From: Streptomyces sp. NBC_00510
Lineage (GTDB): Bacteria > Actinomycetota > Actinomycetes > Streptomycetales > Streptomycetaceae
Direction: 5' to 3'
Assembly (NCBI GenBank): GCA_036013505.1
Contig: CP107851.1
Location: 4,225,501 to 4,289,500, forward strand
DNA: 64,000 nucleotides
The first letter of the stretch is position 1. Each line of letters opens with the position of its first letter. Of the stretch, positions 41,799 to 48,749 are shown in pieces. The position numbers were made by a program, and so were the translations under genes. The notes beneath the pieces were generated by a model. The model saw nothing but the letters and a program-made list of their open reading frames with translations. It searched no databases and had not been told where the DNA came from.

Positions 41799-42248
41799 GT
41801 GCCGAGCGATGCCGACCACATCGAAGAGTTCGCCGACTGGATCGAAGGCCTCATGCGCGGCCGGGGGTACGACATCGACAGCCCGCGCGGGGGCGGCAGG
41901 TCGAAGCTCGCGGACGACGCCGGGGTGCACCGCGCGGCCATCACACGGCTGCTGCAGCGGCAGAGCATGCCGGATCTGGAGACGATGCGCGGGCTCGCCC
42001 GTGCGCTCGGCATCCCCGTGCGCGACGTGCTCGTCCGGTCGGGCAAGCTGACCGAGGACGACCTTCCCCGGCCGGACGTCCACGCTTCGGGCGCCGGCCC
42101 CGCGGGACCTCGGATGACCGCCGCGCAGGCGGCGGACGCCCTGGGCATCCCCGAACACCTGAAGGCGGCGTTCATCCAGGTGACGGAGCAGTTCACGCGC
42201 CCCGACCGCGCCGCGGACCTGGGAGCGGGAGACCGCGCGACGGGCTGA
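41799..42248 (+). CDS. XRE-type helix-turn-helix regulator
   Basis: A 149-residue protein. HIEEFADWIEGLMRGRGYDI (about 6-25), then SKLADDAGVHRAAITRLLQR (about 35-54) and PDLETMRGLARALGIPVRDV (about 59-78) give a lambda-repressor-like HTH. The C-terminus (MTAAQAADALGIPEHLKAAF, then IQVTEQF) forms a second small helical unit, perhaps for dimerisation. The GTG at 41799 has an excellent GGGAGGAG site; the longer reading from 41634 would run through the operator repeats. It is probably the repressor of the divergent WhiB-like gene and thus of the tail module. No RecA-cleavable LexA-type protease domain is seen. Confidence 0.8.
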   Translation: MPSDADHIEEFADWIEGLMRGRGYDIDSPRGGGRSKLADDAGVHRAAITRLLQRQSMPDLETMRGLARALGIPVRDVLVRSGKLTEDDLPRPDVHASGAGPAGPRMTAAQAADALGIPEHLKAAFIQVTEQFTRPDRAADLGAGDRATG

Positions 42249-42251
42249 GCG

Positions 42252-42695
42252 TCAGTTGCGGGCGACCCAGACCTGGTTGAGCTGCTCCTGGTAGTAGAAG
42301 GAGGTCAGCCCGAACGCGGGGGCCAGCAGCAGTCCCTTGAGGCCGGAGACCGTGTCGTGGAGGCCCGCGCGGCGCTGGGCACGGGCGATGCGGCAGCCGG
42401 TGTTGTAGAGCGAGACGACGGCGGGCACGAGCAGCAGCGCGCCCAGGCTGACGGCGAGCACGGCGAGGGCGGGGCGGACCTTGATGCCGGGGTCGAATTC
42501 CCGCAGTTCCTTGTTGGCCCGGTAGTACCAGACGAGCCAGTACACGCCGAAGGTGAGGGACCCCAGGAGCCAGACGGCCCCGGGGCGGCGCATGTCGCCG
42601 GACGGCGTGGCGAGTCCCACGCCCCCGGAGACGGGGAAGCCCGGGAAGGGTCCCCGCGGGTAGGGGAGGGTCCGGTAGCGGTCCTCGTCGAACAT
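42252..42695 (-). CDS. DUF4234 membrane protein
   Basis: A 147-residue protein. The signature of DUF4234 is clear: MRRPGAVWLLGSLTFGVYWL (about 35-54) then VWYYRANKELREFDP (about 55-69), and a second helix pair at about 74-95 (LAVLAVSLGALLLVPAVVSL). The N-terminus is Pro/Gly-rich and cytoplasmic. The function of the family is unknown. The GTG/ATG ambiguity is small, with ATG at 42695. It lies just beyond the tail module and belongs to the chromosomal backbone. Confidence 0.8.
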   Translation of the reverse strand: MFDEDRYRTLPYPRGPFPGFPVSGGVGLATPSGDMRRPGAVWLLGSLTFGVYWLVWYYRANKELREFDPGIKVRPALAVLAVSLGALLLVPAVVSLYNTGCRIARAQRRAGLHDTVSGLKGLLLAPAFGLTSFYYQEQLNQVWVARN

Positions 42696-42839
42696 GCTGC
42701 CCCCAGGTCGGGCCTTCGGCCGGTGACGGAGCGGTTGCGTGCCGAAGAGAAGGTAAAGCTACTCGGCGGTTCGGCGGCCTGTCAGCGGGGAACGCTCACA
42801 AATTTCGCACAGGATGTCGGATCTTCCCGGATCCTGTGT

Positions 42840-43367
42840 TCAGCCGCCCTCCGCCACCACCATGACGCGTCGCAGCAGGTCGGAGAGGTAACGGCGTTCG
42901 TCGGCGTCGAGGGTCCCCAGCAGCCGGTACTCCTCGTGGCCGAGGACGTCCATGGCACCGAGCCAGGTGGCGCGGCCGTCGTCGGTGAGCTCGACGTCGA
43001 CGCGCCGGCGGTCGGCGGTGGAGTGGGTGCGCCGGACGTGGCCGCGGGCCTCCAGCGCGTCGAGGCGGCCGGTGACGGACGCGGGGGCCAGGTCGAGGTC
43101 CGCGGCGAGTTCGGACGGGGCGGCGCGGCCGCCACGCCCGGCGAGGGCGTGCAGGGTGTCGAACTCGTGCCGCTGCAGGCCGAAGTCGACCAGCGACTGC
43201 TCGCGGACCTTGCGCAGGTGGCTGGTGACGAGCTTCATGCGGGTGACGGCGCCCTCGATGTCGGGGTCGAGGTCCGGCAGGAGGGGCAGCCAGCGCTCCA
43301 CGTGCCCGTCGGTCCAGTCCCGTTCCACCGGGGCTCCCACGGCGTCGGCGTCGGCGTCTGCGTCCAT
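42840..43367 (-). CDS. MarR-family regulator
   Basis: A 175-residue winged-HTH protein. VTRMKLVTSHLRKVREQSLV (about 40-59) is the dimer helix, and LQRHEFDTLHALA then SELAADLDLAPASVTGRLDA (about 86-105) is the recognition helix region. RRTHSTADRRRVDVELTDDG (about 112-131) is the typical 'wing' with the DRR motif. It is divergent from an MFS efflux gene, and an operator lies between them, so it likely represses the transporter and itself until a drug-like ligand binds. Confidence 0.9.
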   Translation of the reverse strand: MDADADADAVGAPVERDWTDGHVERWLPLLPDLDPDIEGAVTRMKLVTSHLRKVREQSLVDFGLQRHEFDTLHALAGRGGRAAPSELAADLDLAPASVTGRLDALEARGHVRRTHSTADRRRVDVELTDDGRATWLGAMDVLGHEEYRLLGTLDADERRYLSDLLRRVMVVAEGG

Positions 43368-43389
43368 GGCCGAATCCTACGGCGCAGTA

Positions 43390-43422
43390 TATTTCGGTGG
43401 CGAATGATTCGGTGCCGAAATA
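43390..43422. promoter_or_regulatory. MarR operator between the divergent genes
   Basis: TATTTCGG (43390-43397) and CCGAAATA (43415-43422) are a perfect inverted repeat. Inside it the unit ATTCGGTGCCGAAAT (43408-43422) is itself a palindrome and resembles ATTTCGGTGGCGAAT (43391-43405). The AT-rich block overlaps both likely promoters and starts 13 bases before the MFS start codon. Confidence 0.7.
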
Positions 43423-43434
43423 CATTGCGGTGCC

Positions 43435-44688
43435 ATGACGACCACGCATCCCCTCCGGCTCCGCGGCTTCCGGCTGCTGTTCGCCGGACGCACCCTGTCC
43501 CTGCTCGGCGACGGGGTCGTGCCCGCCGCACTGGTCATCGCCGTGACCCGGGCGACCGGCGACGTCTCGGCCCTCGCCCTCGTCCTGGCCTGCGCGATGG
43601 TGCCCAAGCTGCTGCTCCTGCCGCTCGGCGGGGTGGTCGCGGACCGCTTCGACGCCCGGCGCGTGGCGCTCCTCACCGACCTCGTACGCTGCGCCGCCCA
43701 GCTCTTCGTCGGCTTCGAACTGCTCGGCGGCGACCTGTCGCTGGCCCCCATCGCGCTCGCCGAGGCGGTGGGCGGCACCGCCTCGGCGTTCGCGATGCCG
43801 ACCCAGTCGCCGCTGGTCGCCGGCACGGTGACCGACGGGGCGGCGCGGCAGCGGGCCAACGCCCTGATGGGCGTGGCGAACAGCGCGACCCGGCTGTGCG
43901 GCCCGGCCCTGGCCGCGGCGCTGATCTGGGCCGCCGGCCCCGGCCTGGCCTTCGTGCTGGACGCGGCCTCCTTCGCGGTGAGCGCCGCGCTCCTTGCGGT
44001 GCTGCGGGTCGAGCGGACCCCGCTGCCCCGCGCGTCGATGCTCGCGGACCTCAAGGAGGGCTGGAGCGAGGTCCGTTCCCGCGACTGGTACTGGACGAGT
44101 CTGGTCGCGCACGCCGTGTGGAACGGGGCAGCCGCGGTCCTGACCACCCTCGGCCCGGCCGTCGCGATCCACCGGCTCGGCGGCGAGGGCGTGTGGTTCT
44201 GGGTCCTGGAGGCCGGGGCGGTCGGCCTCGTCCTCGGCTCCCTGCTGGCCGCGCGGGCCCGTCCCCGCCGTCCCGTGCTCGTCGCCAACCTGGGCCTGGC
44301 GACGTACGCGCTGCCGCTGACCCTGCTGGCCCTCGCCGCCCCGGCCCCGCTGCTCGTCGCGGCGTACGGGCTGGCGCTGACCGCGCTCGGCTACCTCAAC
44401 CCGGTCTGGGAGACGGTCGTCCAGCAGCAGGTGCCGCCGCGGGCACTGGCCCGGGTGACCTCGTACGACTGGCTGCTGTCGCTCGCCGCGATGCCCGTGG
44501 GCTACGCGCTGGCCCCGCTCGCCGCGAACCTGTGGGGCTCGGCGGTCCCGCTGGCGGTGTCGGCGGCGCTGGTGGCGGCCGCCTGCCTGGCGACCGCGGC
44601 GGTGCCCGCGGTGCGGGCGATCGGGTCCCAGGTCCACGCGGAGCCGGCCGCGCCCGTTCCGGCCGCCGACCGGACGGCGAAGGGCTGA
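43435..44688 (+). CDS. MFS transporter (probable drug efflux)
   Basis: A 417-residue membrane protein with about 12 helices. The N-terminal LRLRGFRLLFAGRTLSLLGD (about 6-25) and GGVVADRFDARRVALLTD (about 66-83) are the MFS motif A region of MFS_3/enterobactin exporter-like proteins. ALMGVANSATRLCGPALAAAL is the fifth-helix motif. The second half (VLTTLGPAVAIHRLGGEGVW...) resembles putative multidrug exporters. The divergent MarR gene suggests efflux of a toxic compound. No accessory gene is linked. Confidence 0.88.
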   Translation: MTTTHPLRLRGFRLLFAGRTLSLLGDGVVPAALVIAVTRATGDVSALALVLACAMVPKLLLLPLGGVVADRFDARRVALLTDLVRCAAQLFVGFELLGGDLSLAPIALAEAVGGTASAFAMPTQSPLVAGTVTDGAARQRANALMGVANSATRLCGPALAAALIWAAGPGLAFVLDAASFAVSAALLAVLRVERTPLPRASMLADLKEGWSEVRSRDWYWTSLVAHAVWNGAAAVLTTLGPAVAIHRLGGEGVWFWVLEAGAVGLVLGSLLAARARPRRPVLVANLGLATYALPLTLLALAAPAPLLVAAYGLALTALGYLNPVWETVVQQQVPPRALARVTSYDWLLSLAAMPVGYALAPLAANLWGSAVPLAVSAALVAAACLATAAVPAVRAIGSQVHAEPAAPVPAADRTAKG

Positions 44689-44760
44689 CCGCGAAGGGCT
44701 GACGGCCCCGGGACGGGGCGCACCCGCCCCACGGCCCCTGCGGGCCACCGCACTTCTTGC

Positions 44761-44821
44761 TTGAACATGTTCAAAAACAGGTCTACAGTCATCGGCAACG
44801 GGTTTTGAACACGTTCGAAAA
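44761..44821 (+). promoter_or_regulatory. Promoter with two TetR-type operators
   Basis: TTGAAC (44761-44766) and TACAGT (44784-44789) with a 17-bp spacer form a strong promoter. The palindrome TTGAACATGTTCAA (44761-44774) covers the -35. A second site, TTTTGAACACGTTCGAAAA (44803-44821), has the same GAAC-N2-GTTC core downstream. They fit autoregulation by the TetR gene ending this operon. Confidence 0.75.
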
Positions 44822-44832
44822 GGGTGGGACCC

Positions 44833-45243
44833 ATGGACCTCACGGTCGTCGCATACGTCATCTACCTGCTCGTCAGCGTCGCGCTGACGGTGTGGGTGGC
44901 CCGGACCCTCAGCCGGGCCGGCAAGGTCTTCCTCGAAGACGTGCTCCACGGCAACGAGAAGCTGGCCGACGCCGTCAACCACCTTCTGGTGGTCGGCTTC
45001 TACCTCGTGAACCTCGGCTTCGTGGCGCTGTACCTGAAGAACGCCGACCAGGTCGGGAACGCCCGCGAGCTCTTCGAGGCGCTGTCGGTCAAGCTCGGTG
45101 TCGTCCTGCTCGTCCTCGGGGTGCTGCACCTGTGCAACGTGTACGTCCTCAACAAGATCCGCCGCCGGGGCGTCATGGACCGCGAGCAGATCCCGCCCGT
45201 CCGCCCGCAGGGCTGGACCGCCCCCGCGCGGCCCGGGGCGTGA
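44833..45243 (+). CDS. Small membrane protein of unknown function
   Basis: A 136-residue protein with three hydrophobic helices: about 3-24 (LTVVAYVIYLLVSVALTVWV), 48-68 (LLVVGFYLVNLGFVALYLKN) and 84-104 (LGVVLLVLGVLHLCNVYVLN). The C-terminal 30 residues are polar and Pro-rich. It is the first gene of an operon with a DCC-family thiol-disulfide protein and a TetR regulator, controlled by the operator-bearing promoter. I do not recognise the family; the arrangement is common in streptomycetes. Confidence 0.7.
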   Translation: MDLTVVAYVIYLLVSVALTVWVARTLSRAGKVFLEDVLHGNEKLADAVNHLLVVGFYLVNLGFVALYLKNADQVGNARELFEALSVKLGVVLLVLGVLHLCNVYVLNKIRRRGVMDREQIPPVRPQGWTAPARPGA

Positions 45244-45785
45244 CGGCGATGGACCGCACCCCAGCGACCGGGGCCGCTCCGGCGGCCCCGGTGCCGGTCC
45301 GTCTGCTGACCGTCCTGTACGACCCGGACTGCTCGCTCTGCTCCTTCGTCCGCCGCTGGCTGGAGCGCCAGCGGCAGATCGTGCCGCTGGACCTCGTCCC
45401 GCTCGGCTCCGACGAGGCCCGCCGCCGCTTCCCTGAGCTGGACCACACCGCGACCCTGCGCGAGATCACCGTCGTCGGGGACTCGGGACAGGTCTACCGC
45501 GACGACGCCGCCTGGCTGGTCTGCCTGTGGGCCCTGGCCGAGTACCGGCCGATGGCGCACCGCCTCAGCACCCGTGCCGGAGCGCCCGTCGCCCGGGCCG
45601 CCGTGCTCGCCGCCGCCCGCTACCGGGAGGCGCAGTGGGGTGGCGGGGCCGCCGCGACGGGCTGGGGCGGCCGTGTGTACCCCAGCGGCGAGGGCTGGTC
45701 CTACGACCCCAAGGACGGCTGGACGCACCGTGCCCCGGGCGCCGTCCCGGACGCCTGCGCGGACGGCTGCGCCCCGCCCGGTTAG
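45240..45785 (+). CDS. DCC-family (DUF393) thiol-disulfide oxidoreductase-like protein
   Basis: A 181-residue protein. LLTVLYDPDCSLCSFVRRWL (about 22-41) carries the DxxCxxC motif (Cys31, Cys34) of the DCC/DUF393 family. LDLVPLGSDEARRRFPELD and REITVVGDSGQVYRDDAAWL follow in the family order. The last 40 residues (SGEGWSYDPKDGWTHRAPG) are unusual for the family. The GTG at 45240 overlaps the preceding stop; an ATG at 45249 is an alternative. It probably acts with the adjacent membrane protein in a redox-linked process. Confidence 0.8.
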   Translation: MTAMDRTPATGAAPAAPVPVRLLTVLYDPDCSLCSFVRRWLERQRQIVPLDLVPLGSDEARRRFPELDHTATLREITVVGDSGQVYRDDAAWLVCLWALAEYRPMAHRLSTRAGAPVARAAVLAAARYREAQWGGGAAATGWGGRVYPSGEGWSYDPKDGWTHRAPGAVPDACADGCAPPG

Positions 45786-45795
45786 GCTCACGGAC

Positions 45796-46503
45796 GTGGA
45801 AGAAGCACCCCCCGGCACGACCTCCGGGGCACCCCGGCCCCCCAAGAGCGAGCAGACGCGCGCCCTGATCCTCGAGACGGCCATGCGGCTGTTCGAGGAA
45901 CGGGGCTACGACAAGACGACGATGCGCGCCATCGCCAAGGAGGCCGGGGTCTCGGTCGGCAACGCCTACTACTACTTCGAGGGGAAGGAGCACCTCGTCC
46001 AGGGCTTCTACGACCGCCTCGCCGCCGAACACGCGGCCGCGGTCCAGGGCCTCCTGGACGGCGGCGGGGAGAGGGACCTGGCGGCACGGCTGCTCACCGT
46101 CATGACCTCCTGGATCGACGTGGCCCGCCCCTACCACCAGTTCGCCGCGCAGTTCTTCAAGAACGCCGCCGACCCGGCGAGCCCGCTCAGCCCCTTCTCC
46201 CCCGAGTCGCACCCGGCCCGCGACGCCGCCATCTCCATCCACGAACGGGTGCTCTCCGGCTCCGACATCAAGGTCGACGCCGAACTGGCCGAGGTGCTGC
46301 CCGAGCTGATGTGGATGTACCAGATGGGCATCGTCGTCTACTGGGTCTTCGACCACTCCCCCGACACCGAGCGCACCCGCCGGCTGGTCGCGCGGACCGC
46401 TCCGCTGGGCGCGCGGATCCTCAGGCTCTCCCGCTACCGGCTGCTGCGGCCGATCGTGCGTGAGATCCGCGAGCTGCTCTCGGAGTTCCTCTTCCGGCGC
46501 TGA
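45796..46503 (+). CDS. TetR-family regulator of its own operon
   Basis: A 235-residue protein. The HTH is ALILETAMRLFEERGYDKTT (about 24-43), then MRAIAKEAGVSVGNAYYYFE. The ligand domain (about 75-225) contains FAAQFFKNAADPASPLSPFS and MWMYQMGIVVYWVFDHS, patterns common to a lipid- or drug-binding TetR group. It is the last gene of the three-gene operon, which begins with two GAAC-N2-GTTC operators; autoregulation is therefore the simplest model. It starts with GTG, 10 bases after the DCC gene. Confidence 0.88.
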   Translation: MEEAPPGTTSGAPRPPKSEQTRALILETAMRLFEERGYDKTTMRAIAKEAGVSVGNAYYYFEGKEHLVQGFYDRLAAEHAAAVQGLLDGGGERDLAARLLTVMTSWIDVARPYHQFAAQFFKNAADPASPLSPFSPESHPARDAAISIHERVLSGSDIKVDAELAEVLPELMWMYQMGIVVYWVFDHSPDTERTRRLVARTAPLGARILRLSRYRLLRPIVREIRELLSEFLFRR

Positions 46504-46551
46504 GCCGGCCCGCCGCTCCCGCCGCTCCCACCGGTCCTACGGCGCACCCCG

Positions 46552-46953
46552 TCAGCCCACGGCGGGCTCGGCCAGCACCGCCCAGACCGTCTTGCCGTAC
46601 CGGCCGCGCTCCCGGACGCCCCAGGTGTCCGAGAGCGCCTGCACCAGCCGCAGACCGCGCCCCGACTCGTCGCCGTCCCCCGCCTCGCGCGGCACGGGGC
46701 GGGACTGCGCATCGCCGTCGGAGACCTCGACGACGCACGAGCCGTCGCTGTGGACGGTCACCGCCACCTCGAACTCCCGCTCCAGGAGCGGACTGTGCCG
46801 TACGGCGTTGGTCGCCAGCTCCGACACGACCAGGACGACCGACTCGACGGTCTCGCCCTCCTGCTCCCAGCCCTCCAGGTGGTCACGCACCCGGTGTCGG
46901 GCCAGCCCGACCGAGGTCGGGTGCCGGGGCAGCCGGAACGCACTGCGCCTCAT
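46552..46953 (-). CDS. ATP-binding (HATPase_c, RsbW-like) protein
   Basis: A 133-residue single-domain GHKL kinase-like ATP-binding protein. The N-box is VVSELATNAVRHS (about 42-54), the G1 box VVEVSDGD (about 73-80) and the G2 region GRGLRLVQAL (about 97-106). It is the size of streptomycete serine/threonine anti-sigma-type regulators that control sigma factors or antisigma antagonists. No adjacent sigma or anti-sigma antagonist is seen. It is monocistronic. Confidence 0.85.
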   Translation of the reverse strand: MRRSAFRLPRHPTSVGLARHRVRDHLEGWEQEGETVESVVLVVSELATNAVRHSPLLEREFEVAVTVHSDGSCVVEVSDGDAQSRPVPREAGDGDESGRGLRLVQALSDTWGVRERGRYGKTVWAVLAEPAVG

Positions 46954-47074
46954 CAGGTCACTCTCCCCATGAGCGAACGCCCCCCTTCCGTTGCGCCATC
47001 CCTTACCAGTTTCGACGCGGGGAATGCGCTCCGTGTCGGATTGTTCTCACTCGGTGAGAACTTTCCGGCCACAT

Positions 47075-48319
47075 TCAGGCGCGCGGTGAGGCGAGGGTCA
47101 CGATCGTGATGTCCGAGGGCGCGCCCACGCGGACCGGCGGGCCCCAGGCCCCCGCGCCACGGGTCACGTACAGCTGGGTGTCGCCGTAGCTTTCCAGGCC
47201 GGCCACCGTGGGATTGGCCAGTTCCGCGATGTAGTTGCCGGGCCACAGCTGCCCGCCGTGGGTGTGCCCGGACAACTGCAGGTCGACGTGGTGCCGGACC
47301 GCTTCGTGGATCATCACCGGCTGGTGGGCGAGGAGCACGACCGCCCGCGAGGTGTCCCGGTCGCCGAGCGCCTTGGTGTAGTCGGGGGCGTGGTCGTGGT
47401 CCGCGCCGCTGATGTCGTTGACCCCGGCCAGGTCGAAGCCGGCGAGTTCGGTGCGGGCGTTCTCCAGCGGGTGGACGCCCAGGTCGCGCACGAAGTCGAT
47501 CCAGGGTGCGGCCCCGGAGAAGTACTCGTGGTTGCCGGTGACGAAAAAGCTCCCGTCCCGCGCCCGGAGCCGGGCCAGCGGCTCGGCCGCGGCGCCCAGT
47601 TCCGGCACCGAGCCGTCGACCAGGTCGCCGACGATGGTGACGAGGTCCGGGCGGGCCCCGTTGATCGTGTCCACGATCCGCTGGGTGTGCGCCTTGCCGA
47701 GGACCGGGCCGAGGTGGATGTCGCTCACCACGGCGATCCGGTAGCCGTCGGCACGCGCGGGGAGCTTGGCGAGCGGCACGGTGACGTACTTCAGGCGCGG
47801 GCCGCGCAGCACTCCGTACGTGCCCTGGCCGACCGTCACCCCCGCGGCCACGGCCGCCGCGGCACCGACCGTACGGGCGACGAACAGCCGCCTCGTCTGC
47901 CCGGCGGGCGCGGGCTCCGGCCGCGGCCCGGGATCCGCGGCGTCCTGCCCAGTCGGCTCGGCGGCCCCGGCCCCGGCCTCCCGTACGCCCCGGGACCGGT
48001 CCCTGCGTTCGAGCGCGCCCCGCAGCAGCGGCCGTACGGCCTCACCGGCCAGTACCGCCAGCGTCAGGTACAGCAGCACCGCCAGCCACAGGTAGCCCGG
48101 CCAGGCCAGCCACCGCTCGGCCGCCAGCGGCAGCGCCCGCCCGCCGACCAGCGCGCCCAGGCTCAGCAGCGGCAGGACGACCGCCAGCACCGTCCCCGTC
48201 CGCCGCCACCAGCCCCCGGGCGCGGACACGTCGCGGACCAGGCGGCGCCACAGGTAGTAGTGCACCCCGCCGAGGAGGGCCAGGACGGCCGCGACGACGG
48301 CGACCACCGCGAGGATCAC
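47075..48319 (-). CDS. Membrane metallophosphoesterase (YkuE/Cdc1-like)
   Basis: A 414-residue protein with four N-terminal hydrophobic segments (about 1-20, 42-62, 72-92 and 145-165; the last, VARTVGAAAAVAAGVTVGQG, is a likely TM). The phosphoesterase domain begins at RIAVVSDIHLG (about 192-202). Metal ligands follow in GDLVDG, VTGNHEYFSG, LLAHQP and LQLSGHTHGGQLWPG. It should hydrolyse a phosphodiester or UDP-lipid outside the membrane. The ATG at 48319 overlaps the following small membrane gene by ATGA; they form a two-gene operon. Confidence 0.88.
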   Translation of the reverse strand: MILAVVAVVAAVLALLGGVHYYLWRRLVRDVSAPGGWWRRTGTVLAVVLPLLSLGALVGGRALPLAAERWLAWPGYLWLAVLLYLTLAVLAGEAVRPLLRGALERRDRSRGVREAGAGAAEPTGQDAADPGPRPEPAPAGQTRRLFVARTVGAAAAVAAGVTVGQGTYGVLRGPRLKYVTVPLAKLPARADGYRIAVVSDIHLGPVLGKAHTQRIVDTINGARPDLVTIVGDLVDGSVPELGAAAEPLARLRARDGSFFVTGNHEYFSGAAPWIDFVRDLGVHPLENARTELAGFDLAGVNDISGADHDHAPDYTKALGDRDTSRAVVLLAHQPVMIHEAVRHHVDLQLSGHTHGGQLWPGNYIAELANPTVAGLESYGDTQLYVTRGAGAWGPPVRVGAPSDITIVTLASPRA

Positions 48320-48564
48320 CGGGCAGCCCGCAGCGCTCTCAGACCGCGGACGCCGAGGACGCCGATCGCGGTGCCCAGCACGAGGGAGGTCACCGCCAGC
48401 GTCAGGTGCACCCAGAAGTACGCGGTGGGCGAGCCGTGGTCACCGCCCTCGAAGGCGAGCCCGCTGGCGTCCTTCCACAGGTTCTTGACGAACGTCGTCC
48501 ATACGATCCAGCTCCACACCCCGAAGGCGGTCAGGAACCAGGACACGGGGCGGCTGAGCTTCAT
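48316..48564 (-). CDS. SCO4848-family small membrane protein
   Basis: An 82-residue protein with two membrane helices: about 7-28 (SWFLTAFGVWSWIVWTTFVK) and 49-75 (FWVHLTLAVTSLVLGTAIGV). NLWKDASGLAFEGGDHGSPT fills the loop, in the pattern I recall for the SCO4848 family. The ATG at 48564 begins with MKLSRPVSW. It is upstream of and overlaps the metallophosphoesterase gene. Function is unknown, probably envelope-related. Confidence 0.8.
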   Translation of the reverse strand: MKLSRPVSWFLTAFGVWSWIVWTTFVKNLWKDASGLAFEGGDHGSPTAYFWVHLTLAVTSLVLGTAIGVLGVRGLRALRAAR

Positions 48565-48737
48565 GCGACCAGTATGGGGGCCGCCGCGCGGCCCCCTCCG
48601 CCGGGGTCGTCCCGCCACCCGTACCGCGGGCCGCCGCCCAAGACGCCCGTGGGCACCGCCCGGTTGCACATCCGGGACGTGGGATCGGTCACGGCCCGAT
48701 CGGCCCCCCACGACTGCCGCAGGTCCCGGACGGCCTG

Positions 48738-48743
48738 TAACTT
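48738..48743 (+). promoter_or_regulatory. Probable -10 of a leaderless promoter
   Basis: TAACTT fits a TANNNT -10 element and ends 6 bases before the GTG at 48750. There is no Shine-Dalgarno, so the mRNA would start at the initiation codon, as also proposed for the paralogue at 27699. Confidence 0.4.
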
Positions 48744-48749
48744 CTCATC

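Larger units (their letters stand above)
28905..42248 (-). mobile_element. Headless siphophage-type tail module with lysis cassette (candidate F-type tailocin)
   Basis: About 13.3 kb. Minus-strand genes are in siphophage order: tail terminator, tail tube, frameshifted assembly chaperones, tape measure, distal tail, tip/hub, fibre, amidase, holin, XhlA-like. An upstream regulatory block holds an HTH protein, a Zn-ribbon protein, a WhiB-like protein and a divergent XRE-type protein. No terminase, portal, protease, capsid, head-completion, integrase, excisionase of known type or replication gene is seen, and contractile sheath or baseplate proteins are also absent. The structural genes look intact, with family-typical spacing, coupling and a conserved slip site. 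This argues for selection as a particle rather than for decay of a prophage. Exact borders are not defined by att sites. Confidence 0.7.

Noticed and set aside
28905-42248. A complete prophage
   Set aside because: No integrase, terminase, portal, capsid or replication gene could be found in any frame, and no flanking att-type direct repeat was noticed by eye.
28905-42248. A contractile injection system or R-type tailocin
   Set aside because: There is no sheath, baseplate wedge, spike/VgrG-like or AAA+ gene. Tube, chaperone and tape measure are of the siphophage type.
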